Source: Zygnema circumcarinatum
Lineage: Eukaryota; Streptophyta; Zygnematophyceae; Zygnematales; Zygnemataceae
Assembly: GCA_037447605.1 (NCBI GenBank)
Contig: CM074806.1
Span: 4,073,755 to 4,137,754, forward strand
Direction: 5' to 3'
DNA length: 64,000 nt
Under the pieces are notes generated by a model. That model had not been told where the DNA came from. It saw only the letters and a list, made by a program, of their open reading frames with translations, and did no database searches. The position numbers and the translations under genes are program-made. This document shows, in pieces, positions 38,348 to 49,205 of the stretch (position 1 is its first letter; each line of letters begins with the position of its first letter).

Positions 38348-41300
38348 ATGGCGAAAGCAGCAGAAGATGTCAATATGACGCAAAAAGGTTTCCTTTCCGA
38401 GATGGAAGGCGGTTCAATTAGTCATGGTGGAGAGACTCTTTTTCTGATGCCAGACGGCTATGTGCCAAGTGTTGAAGAGCTTCCACAATCTTCGTCGGAA
38501 AGCAATGGAATAGGATTGGCGAAGGTGTCTATGGCAGTATTGCATCAGCAAAATGGCATTCCTTTGCTGTCGTCCTTGCAGCTTCTAGGAATCATCTTCT
38601 TCACAGTGGCCGGGGTATGGCAGCAAATGCTTGTTCCAACCTTCAAGTTGCTGTATCACTTCCTCTGCAGTACATGATGTTTCCGTTTGCATTCTTCATA
38701 CATAAAATTGGAACAGGTTGCTCAAGGATACTAAGGTCATCCTTCAGTCACGCATTCTGTAAATAGAAATTTCTTCCTGGAATGTTTAGAGAGACAAGTC
38801 TCCTCCGATCGGGCAAAATCTGGTCTCATGATGAGCATGCGGAGTCTCAAGTGTAGCCATATGATTGCCCTTTACTCTAAGCTTAACGCTTTAAGCATCT
38901 AAACTGAAATACATGCATATGCGAATGTAACCATCAAAGGACGGTCATATCTTGCTCTTCTGTCCTTGTCAGCCACTAAATGGCATGCATGTAGTTTTTT
39001 TTAATGATTTCACAATTATACATATTGTGCTCTGACAGGAAAACTATAGCATAGTATAATGCTCCATTCCAGGGTCTGCCATTCTCCAAGCCTTCATTTT
39101 CAGGACCCTAATTTTCTCCGCCCTCAACCTGCAGGGCCCTTATGGCTTCGAGGACGCTGTCGGAGCAGGAGGGCCTGCAATCATGTTTCTTTTCCTTTTT
39201 ATTGTTCCCATCCTGTGGTCGACTCCGATGGCACTCATGACTGCAGAGCTTGCCTGCATGATTCCGGAAACAGGAGGCCACATTTTCTGGACTTACCGGG
39301 CCTTTGGACCTTTTTGGTCATTCTTGAACGGAGTCTTTACACTCGCTTGCAGCGTTTTTGATACCGCCTTGTATCCAGCCATGTTTGTTGATTACTTGGG
39401 CTACCTCATCTACGGCGGTTGGAAGGCTGTCCCTACTATATGGAGCATCTGCTTGAAGACCAGCATGGTTGTGGCTGCTGTCTTGATAAATATTCGCGGT
39501 GTAGGCATAGTGGGTGAGTGGACTGGCTCCATGTCATGCTTTCCTTTTTAGGTCCTTTGAAACCCATAAGGTTCTTTCTCGCATTATTTTGTTACGTATT
39601 AAGCTAATTGTTGTAAAAAATCTCGTCGTATTGGCTTTTTGCTTGTGTAGGAACGGCGTCGATCTTCTTTCTCGTAGCGGTGTTGACCCCATTTGTGGTG
39701 CTTATATTATGGGGTCTTCCTCGCTTTAGCTTCGCTTGGGTGGCCGTAGGCATCCCGAAGCGAGTCAATTGGGCAAGACTCCTCACAATCATTCTCTGGA
39801 ACACTTCCGGGTAAAAAAAATAATAGCCCTTAGTTTTTTCAACCCCCTCTTTTTCCCCTTATCAGAGTTGCTGAGTTCAGACTGCTTTTGCAGCTTCGAT
39901 GCCGCTGGGACATGTGCTTCCGAGGTGAAGAATCCGGAAAAGTCGTATCCAGTCGCTTTGGGTGCTGGAGTTGCCATCATGGTTGCAATATATGCAATTC
40001 CATCGTTACTAGGTGTTAGTGTAATGCCGGACGCGAAGTTATGGCATGATGGAGCGTATGTTCAAGTGGCATCAATAGTTGGCGGCCGCGGATTAGGGGT
40101 TGGTGCTCTTCTCACATCCTTTCCTCCAACAAACCTTGCTCTTTATTCTGTAAGACGAACCATGATGATGAGTGCAGTCGTTTTCTTGTGACACAAACAC
40201 ATTCTAGCTTTCTGAAGTATGTTTGTGTTTTCTTTTCGTTGCTTGGTTTATGTTGTTTTTTGAATGCAGGTATTGATGGGAGTGGCTGCCATGCTGAGTG
40301 CCATGGGTCTCCTTGTCACCCGCCTTTGCACAAATTCTCGGCTCGTATTTGGTATGGCACGTATAGGACAGGTGAGCCTGGGAGCCCTCCCCCCACCCCG
40401 TATAGCAATGCAACGGTTGCCTAAAATTGCCGGGTTTTTGCCGGGTCTATAGCGTTGATAATGTTAAGGCCGACTTGGTGTTTTTCAACGTAGACAGTCA
40501 TGCTACTGTAGAGGTCGATCGATGTCTCTCAGTGACAATATTTCGTCAATTACTTGAAACCAACCTCTGTACCAATGTGACTATCGATACCGATGTGAAG
40601 CTTCGTGTGTTCAGGTGCCCCGAGCACTTGGAGCCCTTCATCCCCATTATGCGACCCCATGGGTGGCTATCATCGTCACCTCTGCATGCACTTTGCTGCT
40701 ATCCGGCCTCTCCTTCACCTCTCTTGCAGAAGTGAGTTACTGCAACATGCACATTCATAGCTCTCAGGGCTTTCAAAGTCAGTTAAGCAATCGGACTACG
40801 TTTTTAAGAGTTCAGTGTCATCTTCTTTCGAGGAGACCTGGTGTCAAAATTACTACCACGTCCTTGCTGTACGCGAGTGCGTACGGATTTGCACGCTTGT
40901 CCTCAAGGTTTGACTTCTGTAGGATCTGAAAACGAACGATGCTCAAACAAGAAATGAAGAGTCTCAAGTGTTCCGTTGTTCGACTATTAGCCTGGAATGT
41001 CTGAAAGTGTGCAAAGGATCAAGTTCACATAGGAACTCAGTCGATTGGAAACAGTTTTAATCCTCAAAGTTCTGCCAACAACCTCGCAAATGATGACTTG
41101 AGCAAGCTGAGAACTCTCCCGTGAGTATAATGAACGTGAAATTGAAATCACCCTGCACGGAACGAGCAGGCAGACATGGTGTTCTATGCGCTCTCAACTT
41201 CTTTAAAATTTGGAGCTCTCGTTCAACTGCGCTTCACCGAACCAGATGCCTATCGGCCATTCCGCATCCCAATTGGTGACAAATGGTTGGCAGGTGAGTG

Positions 41301-42299
41301 GATCTGTGTGTATGCTAACGTTCTCCTGAATCCAATGAATATTAACAAAGCATCCGTACATCTTTCATATCTACAGTACTGCCTACAGTACCCACCTTTT
41401 CCTGTACGTCGTTGATGGCTTGTTTGGCTTAGCAAGCAGATGGCTCCCTCATACCTGATTGAAGTTTAATCTGATGGCAAGAGGTCGTTGCCTTGTTTGT
41501 ATGAAACACATGCGAGCTTTATGTTCAGTTTTAATAACCACCCCGTGTAACTGCTTGCCAGTTCTTTGTGCGGTGCCTATTGGGCTTTGCATCGCCATGG
41601 TCTGGATTGCTTCTCAGCGGTCGCACTTGATCGCCATTATTGGTAAGCTCCTAACCCTCATAAAGCGTTTACGACCTTAGAGGATGTTGACAATCCCAAC
41701 ATAAGAAGACTACAAACCCAACATTTTCTGAGGTCCCCAAGCTTGCTGCCTCAGAGCCATATAGATGCATAGGTTCTGTCTAAAAACTTAGACCTCATGC
41801 ATTACAACCGTGACTACGCACACGCAGTAAAGCCATGGCGGCTCCCGGACCAAAGGCGATAAGTTGTCTCCTGAACTAAACTCTACTTTCAAACTCGCGT
41901 TTTTACACAGGCCTTGTTGCGGCAATCGCTGGCTATGTTGCCCAAGAAGGTGCCCCTCTAGGCCGTTTGACCTTGCTTCAGACCATAGCAGACTTGAAGA
42001 CCAAGTTTTGGAGCATCTATGCCTCAGTTCGCAGTTGGGGAAGACCCCATGATCCCGACTTGGGCCCTACCAGCAAAGAGGATGTTGAGGCCCATCCTCC
42101 GTCTAGTAAAAAGAGGTTTTTTCCCGGCCTTTCATTTCCTGGGAGCAAGCGGATATTTTTGAAGTACTATGAAGTTCAAGGCGCTTCTGAAAAGCCACAG
42201 GAGACGGAGATAAGGGAGATGGCAGCACATCCTCAAAGTGGTGGACAAGAGAAGGCGGAACATGAGCATCCTCGGGCACCACTACTCCGTGCGAACTGA
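38348..42299 (+). CDS. Polyamine/L-type amino-acid transporter (PUT/LAT, APC superfamily), 9 exons
   Basis: Exons: 38348-38614, 39135-39513, 39651-39810, 39894-40149, 40270-40371, 40615-40731, 41170-41293, 41562-41642, 41911-42299. Phases agree (1875 nt, 624 aa). ATG at 38348 opens a soluble N-terminus of about 75 residues. About 12 hydrophobic segments follow, starting SLQLLGIIFFTVAG and the conserved loop GPYGFEDAVGAGGP. ELACMIPETGGHIFWTYRAFGPFWSFLNG and YPAMFVDYL match the plant polyamine-uptake (PUT/LAT) signature, as does the later AGTCASEVKNPEKSYPVAL. A long charged C-terminal tail (KYYEVQGASEKPQETEI) is cytosolic by prediction. Plant members import polyamines and paraquat at plasma membrane, ER or Golgi; the substrate here is inferred. 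A solo copy of its last exon lies upstream. Confidence 0.9.
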
Positions 42300-43710
42300 G
42301 CACGAACTGAACTGAGAGCAAAGCAGTGAGTGAAAAAAGAGAAAACACAATCGAATGTTGCAAAGACCTCTTTAAACACGTAAGACCACCGGCTAAGTTT
42401 ATGTAGGGTTCAAATTATAGGCCAAAAGGCGGCGTCGCGAGGTAAAAGAGAATGGTTGGTTAGTGTAGCGTTGCTAGTTGGCAGGGGAGAGTGCAGTCAC
42501 ATCCCTACCCCCTATTTGAAGATTCTTAGAAAAACTTAAAAGTCTTGAAAGTTCTTTAGTCCCCCCCCCCCAAGAACTCCTCCCCAAGCTTCCAAGGACG
42601 TAAAAAATCTCAAAACCCTGAAAACGTCACCACCCAAGCTTCGATTTTAATTAAACTAAGCAGCATTGTTTGCGAACCCAATATATCCAAAAGCCACTTT
42701 TCCAGAATAACAACCAGATTTTCCATTCAAACGCTAAGAAAAGAAAAAGAGGCAGAGATGATACAAAACAACACTTTCCAAAAATTGACCAATGTACACG
42801 CACTATGAACAACCTGAAGAGGGTCTTTGCAGCCCAAAGAAACGAATATGTTGAATTTGCACTGCCGAGACTTATTTACTTTTCACTAGAAATGATGACC
42901 TATGCCCAAAACCCTCATGGTAAAATCTGCTACGTTCACTCTCTCTGCAACATGTGCTACACTCTCTCACGAACACTCACTCTCTCTCCCTCTCCACCCC
43001 CCCCCTTCTCTATTTGCTATACTACAGAAATGCATTGTCGTCCAGTTGCTGAGTATCTTCACTTAACACCTTCGCTTGTGCATTCCAGGAACACCAAAGG
43101 TTTGGGGTTTCTTGTACACGCTTCTCGTTCTTTTAGTTCGTTCGTGTAATTCACCTGCACCGCCAAATAAGAAAAAAATACTAAATGCAACAGATTGAGA
43201 CGGTGACGAGTAGCTAAAAACCTTAAAATCAGAAACACTACTCAGGATTTTACGTCGACCGCAGAGAGAAAAAGTGAGAGAGAGAAAGAGAGAGAGAGGG
43301 CGCGAGAGAAAGAGAGAGAGAAGAGAGAGAGAAAGAGAGAGGGAGAAAGAGAGTTATGAGAGTATGAGAGGTAAATCCTCAGACAAAGAAGACAACAAGC
43401 ATACACTAGTTAGTCTGTTAGTTAGTTAACTATCTAATTAGTTAATTAGTTAGTCAATCAGTCAGTCAGTGTACATTACGTTCAACGAGTCGGGGCAGAA
43501 GGCCCATCCACAAACCGCCTTGCAGCTGTAGCTCTCACTTTTGAAATAAACTCCGGCATCTGCAGTTCCCCCTCGTCCACCCTCGGCCATTGTAAGCGAA
43601 AGCCCCATATGCGGTTGGAAATTATTTTGTCGGGTAAAATGGAAGAGACCACATGGATCCTTGACGAGCCCTATATGCAGTTGATCATTCACTGTAGATC
43701 GTAACGGGAC
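42300..43710. other. Intergenic between convergent 3' ends, with (GA)n and TTAG repeats
   Basis: No supported gene. (GA)n at 43268-43352, TTAG/TAGTTAGT units at 43407-43470, a C-run at 42560-42569. A 160-residue open frame at 42670-43149 has no protein-like composition. Confidence 0.6.
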
Positions 43711-46700
43711 CTATATCTCACTCACCCCAGGAAAGTGGCGCAGAACTGGAGCATAGCTGTTGAGCATGTGCTCGGTTTCCGCAACAAATACATTAAGCTC
43801 TTGCACATCTTTGCTGAAGAGCAGCACCTGCACAACTCCAACTCGATTTTAGAAGAGAGAGCATTCCTTGACCAGAGGTGCAAAACTGACATCCACAACA
43901 TAAACGGATCAAGGGGAAAGAGTTGTTGAGGAATCTCTCGGAAACAATCCAACAATTGCCAATATCTCTAAAGAAATTGCATGGCTTCAGGTCATACCTC
44001 TCTTTCAGCCTTCAGATAATTGCTCTTGCCCTTCTCCAGTTTACGCTCTTGCTCTTTATAACGTGCGTCTGCCACTCGCAGCTGCTCTTCATGCATTTTT
44101 TGGGTCGCGTTCAGCCTGCAGGCAAATCACGCAAGACGTCATTCAGCAACAATGTGTGTATCCCAGGGAGAGAGGGAGAGAGAGAGAGCGGTTCAGCAAA
44201 AACGGTATCCCCATATGTGGTTCATGACTGCCTGCTTTAGGCTTAACACAGGAACACAGTAACAGGCTCATCTAGCAATAACTGAAGGTATAAGAACACC
44301 CCTCACTCTTCTACCCTGACAGTGAAAAGATTAGCTGCCTCATCCAAAGAAAACACTCTCACAACTCAACTTGGGCTCACTGAATCCCTCACACTGAATC
44401 TATCACTCTCGTTACGAAACTATAAGGTTGAAGTGCGGGACGACACCTTTCTTGCACTGCCTGCAGCCGAGCTCTCACAGCAGATGCAGGTTTTCTCTTC
44501 CCTGCTTGGTCTTGCTGGTCTTCAACCTCCTTCCCTCCCAAAACACTTAAGCATATCTCAACATCACTAGCAAACTCCTGCAATTCTTTTTCGTTCTCTC
44601 TCACCTTCTCCTCCGCCATTCTAACTGCTTCCTCCAACTCTTGGACTCTGAGAGCCGACTCTGACCGCATCCTCTGCCCAGCTTTTGTCTCTCTTGCAAT
44701 GCTCTCCTCTGCAAACTGAAGAGCTGCCTCAGCCTCCCCCAGTCTCTGTTCCAGAACTACAAGCTGTTGTCTTGAAGTTGCTACTTGTTCTTCAAGTCTT
44801 GCAGTGTACTCCATTAAAGACCTCATTTCAATTTCCTTCTCCAAACTCCCTTCCCTCTCCTTCTTGAGCTCCTCAATGATGTGCTCCATCGTCCCTTCAC
44901 TCTCCCTTGACAATGAATATGACTCAGTTAGTCTTTCCTCCAATTCCTGCTTCTCTCTTTCCAGCTCTGAAACTCTGTGATCTGAGTCCCTAGCTTTCCC
45001 CTCCCAATCCAAGCTCAGACGTTCTGCAGCTTCTTTCTCCATTCTTAACCTTTCCAGTTCCTGTTCCAGCCCCATATTTACGTCCCTTAACCTCTCCAAA
45101 TCCCCTTCTGCAAGAACGATCTTCTCTAATAACAATTTCCTCTGCTCCATGGATTCCCCTTCCCCTTTTGACTGCCGTAGCTGTTCCAACTCAGCCTCCA
45201 TAACTTTGCACGATTCCTTGGCTTTTTCCACTTGTCGAACCAACCTCAGCATGTCCATCTGCTTTTCTTCTGCCTCTGTCACCATCCTCTCTAAATCCAT
45301 CCGGATGTTGCTGCACTCAATCTCCAATAGCTTGACTTTTTCTTCCTTCTCTAGTTGAACCTTGTATAGCATTCTGCTAGATTGCTCTTCCTTAGCCGTC
45401 AACTTCTCCAAGAACGCTGATTTTAACTCGGCTTCTTGTCTTGCAAGTGCCTCCTCCTGTTCACTCTCCTTCGCTCTCTCCATCTGCGAGAGCCTCTCCT
45501 GCAACTCGTCTTTACTCTCACGCAGGCTATCCAAATTGGCCTTTAATTCTTGATTCCCCTTCTGTGTCTTATCCAGATCTATTTGGAGTAAATCCTTTGA
45601 CTTCTTTATTCCGACAAGAACACCCTCCAATGCCTCTCTACAGTTCTCAATCTCGTTCAACCTCTCCAGCAACTGTTCTTTTTTGTCAGAGAGCAGCTGC
45701 CACTCTTTCTTGGCTTCAGTCACAGCCTCCTCTTCCATGCGCAATTGAAGCTTGACACCATCACACTCCACTTTAGCTTCTTCCAGTTTTCTCTCCAAAT
45801 CCGACGTTTTTCCTACAAGAATTTCATACCGTTCCTTCACTGTCCTTAACTCCTCCTCAAGCTCGTGGTGATGGACCTTCAATGCTTGAAATCCGCTCTT
45901 CTCATCCGTCAATTCTTTCTCCAACGATTCTTTCGAGCCATTCAAACGTTCCACAATTCCCTGTACCTCCTCCAGCTTGACCTCTAAATTTTTCCGCTGA
46001 AAATACAGAATCTCCACCTCAGAAATCGCTTCATTGAGCTTCTCGGTCAGGTTCTGACCTTGCTCTTTCTCCCATTGAAGTTGCTGCTGTAGTTTATGGG
46101 TTCCATGTCGCTCTTCTTCAAGGGACCTTCCCACAGTTTCTATTTGCTCTTCCAAGAGACGCATTTTCCCAGTCTGATCTTCCAACGCCCTTTCCAAAAA
46201 GGCATTTTGCACGCTCTGCTCAATATCTTTTGCCAACATTATCTCAAGTTCACGCACCAATTGCTTTGACCTTTCTTTTTCCCTCTCCACCTCTTTTTGA
46301 AGATTCTCTAGGATCCGTCCGGACTCCAGTTCCCGCTCTTTCAACATTCCCTCCACTTTTTGTTTCAGTGCAGTCTCTTTCCTCCAAAGTTCTTCCAACT
46401 CGCTGATCCTGTCTTCAAGAGTTCCGGATACCTTTTCCAGCTGAATCACCTTCCCACGCTCCTCCTCCTTCGCTTTCAGAGCTTCTCTCAAATCCTCGTT
46501 AAATCTCCGCTCTGCCTGCCTCATTCTCTTATTTTCTTCCTCTAGAATTGTTGCTCTGCATGATTCCTTATTAACTTCTCTTGCTAGTTCATCTCTTACT
46601 GCACATAACCGTCTATCTCGCTCCTTCAGCTCTCCAGCCACTCTGGCGGTCTCTCGCTTCTCCGATGCCAACTGTTTTGCCAAACTGTCAATCGTCAATT

Positions 46701-48639
46701 GCAGCTTATCCACGCGTTGCTCTAGCGCATACAACTCCTGCTCTTTCTGCTTCTTCTGATTCTGCGCTGACTTCGTCTCCTCAATGAAGATAAAAGACCT
46801 CTCCTTTGCTCGCATTAGCTGCTCCTTACCCAGTCCAGACTCCTCTGCTTCTTTTAAGGCCGCCATGGTTGCAATTGTGAGCTGCCTTTCTACCCTGTCT
46901 AGCTCAGCCTGCATCACTTTCAGCTGTTCAGCCCTTTCCTCTGCCAAGACACACATCTGGTCCCTCTGGGGAAGAACTTCGTGCAGCTTCCTCTCTAATA
47001 CCGCTGCCCTCTTCTGCTCTGTTTCTAAGGCCCTCTCGCTTACCAACCTTTGCTCCTTTACAACTGCTTCCAGTCCCTCATTCTCCTGCAACAGCTTCTC
47101 CACTTCATTTTCCTTAGACTGCAATAGCTCCGCCAATCCCTGCATGCCCTCAGTTGGAATGTCGAGAGCTACCCGCAACCCTTCGGCTTCTTCAATCCAT
47201 TTGTCAGTCTTCACTCTCCATTCTTGTAAATTTCTCCGTGCTTCTTCAAGCTCCTGCTCCCGCATTTTTACCTGTCGTTGCAGTTCCTTCGCTTCTTCAT
47301 TTGCTCTCTGTCGTTTTTCCTCCACTTGACAGCTCACTTGCATGGTCTCGTCGACTTTTCCTTGCATCACTTGAAGCTGATTCTGTAAGTGATTAGTCTG
47401 CGCCTGCATACTCAGCAATAAACAGTGGGCTTGCTCAAGCATCAATAAAGATCTATCTCTCTGCTCCTCCAGCTTACCAACTAGCCGAACAGCAGCCCTC
47501 CCCCGTGCTTCTTCATTCATCAACTTTGCAGCAAGTTCCACCTTTCCACTCTCGTGATTCTTTTTCATTTGCTCAAACTCCACTTCCACCTGCTTTCCAC
47601 GATCAGACAATGCTTGCACATGCCTATGAGAGAGGACTTCAAGCCTCCGATCACTCTCTGTTACCATCCTCGCCAATGTCTTTTCCACATTTTCCTTAGC
47701 TTCAACCAACTCAGCCACACGCCCTTCTAACTGAACACATGCAGCGGCCTGCTGCTCCACCTTCTCCTTCAACAAGACTTCCTCTGCCTCCATCACTTGC
47801 AGCCTGGTTTTCAACGCCTGCCTCTCCTCCAGTCGTGCATGTCTCTCCGTCTGCAGCTCCTCCATCAGCTGCCTGGCAAGCTCCCTCATCTCTCCCAGCT
47901 CTAGTTCCAATTTTTCTCGCCGCATTGTCTCTTCCTGCAATTCTAAGACGCCCACAAATTCCCCACTCGCCAACCTCTCTTCATTTGCTCGCTCCACCCG
48001 TAAGAACGCGTCGATTGCCTTCGACTGTTCCGCTAAATCCTTCTGCGCTTTTAGTTTTTCTTTCTCCGACTTCACTCTGTTCTCCTCCGCTTTCAGTTTC
48101 TCCTTTTCCGCTCTCACTCTTGCTGCTCTCTCCTCTGTAACTTGTCGCTCAAGCAACATCCTCTCCCCATATCCCTTTGCCAACTGCTCATTTACAGCAC
48201 TGAATTGCTCCTGCAAACATTCAACTGAGCTGTTCCTTATCAGAGTTACAATCTCTTCATTCTTCCGAGCAATTACTTCATCCTTCTCCTTGTTCTCCTT
48301 CTGCTCCCTCACCAGCTGGCGGCCCAAGGAAACGATCCTCTCCTCAAGAGCAACAATCTCCTGAGCCAGGTCTTCCACAGCCTTCTCCTGCGCTAGCTCC
48401 TGCACCGACTGCACCTCCATCGAAGCCGAGAGAGGGCGGTGAGGCGCGGAAACGCTAACGGGAGGCAGGCACTCGGAAGGCCGAGACAGAGTAGGCGAGG
48501 GAAAGAATGCGTCGGGAGACGTAGATTCACCCCGCGAAGTAGCAGGAGGAGAGGGCGAGGGAGAGGACGACGGAGAGGGAGAGGAAGAGGTAGAGCGCGA
48601 GGGCGACGCCTGCTGCAGGGGCTGCCCAGAGCCCGCCAT
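43711..48639 (-). CDS. Long coiled-coil protein of unknown function (about 1475 aa, 3 exons)
   Basis: Exons: 44447-48639, 43998-44115, 43711-43827; phases agree. The in-frame GTG at 48672 is not used in this model because the ATG at 48639 (context GCCATGGCG) is strong. Residues 1-75 are Ser/Pro-rich and disordered (SSSPSPSSSPSPSPP). From about residue 80 to the end the chain is almost unbroken heptad-repeat coiled coil rich in Glu, Lys, Leu and Gln. The last two small exons continue it (LNATQKMHEEQLRVADARYKEQ; FSKDVQELNVFVAETEHML). No motor, calponin-homology, NET actin-binding or membrane domain is seen. It could be a cytoskeletal or Golgi tether protein, but I do not recognise the family. 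A 4.2-kb exon stands out among genes with 100-nt exons. If the first donor is not used the protein ends at 44389. Confidence 0.85.
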
Positions 48640-49205
48640 GGCTCCTGGAGCCGTTAGGGCGAATTCAAACACCGCCGCTGAACCTGCTGCACCTGCTTGA
48701 AATGGCCTGTCGCGATATTAAGGATATATCGCAATATCGGTATACTCGTTAATTACGGTATTGCGAGCTCATAATCGATATTGGAACAATGTGATATATC
48801 GAACATGTCACAATTGATCCCAATATATCTCGATATATCCTTCTATCACTACGTAGGCAAACTCTCCCTTTTCCCTCCCGTATCCTCCTCTCCATTTGCG
48901 CCTCTCTCTGTCTGGAAGAGCCGGCGGCTTATCTGCCTTGCCAGTGCTATTCTTACCTCTCCCGTTGAATGTATTAGAGACGGATGGAAGAAATCTTGCC
49001 CGGCCCTTGGGAGATCGGAAGGGCTACCTCTTCTCTCACAGATTGTCCATGGTCAATTTTCCACAATCTTTGTTCTGGCAGATGTCTGTCTCTCCCATGG
49101 GAAGCAGCAGCGAACTTTCAGCAGGAAAGGACGAGCCTATTCTTGCAAGCCTCGGTCTCGCGAAAATAAAATACGTTGACCTTTCGTATTGGGCGAATTC
49201 TCATA
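48640..49205. promoter_or_regulatory. Bidirectional promoter with ATATCG-rich core
   Basis: About 570 bp separate the divergent starts of the coiled-coil and PPR genes. 48711-48840 is packed with CGATAT/ATATCG words (TCGCGATATTAAGGATATATCGCAATATCGG and later copies), giving many short palindromes. Next to the PPR start the sequence becomes CT-rich. No TATA box position can be set with confidence. Confidence 0.5.

Noticed and set aside
42670-43149. 159-residue plus-strand frame in AT-rich DNA
   Set aside because: No protein-like composition or splice context; it lies between convergent 3' ends.
43462-43692. Minus-strand open frame downstream of the coiled-coil gene as a further exon
   Set aside because: The only acceptor (CTACAG/TGA) puts a stop codon first when joined in phase to the previous exon, so the gene is ended at 43711.
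46784-47329. 181-residue plus-strand Ser-rich frame
   Set aside because: Antisense shadow of the coiled-coil gene.
49176-49205. Upstream extension of the PPR protein starting at 49176
   Set aside because: The codon is TTG; the first ATG in frame is at 49206.
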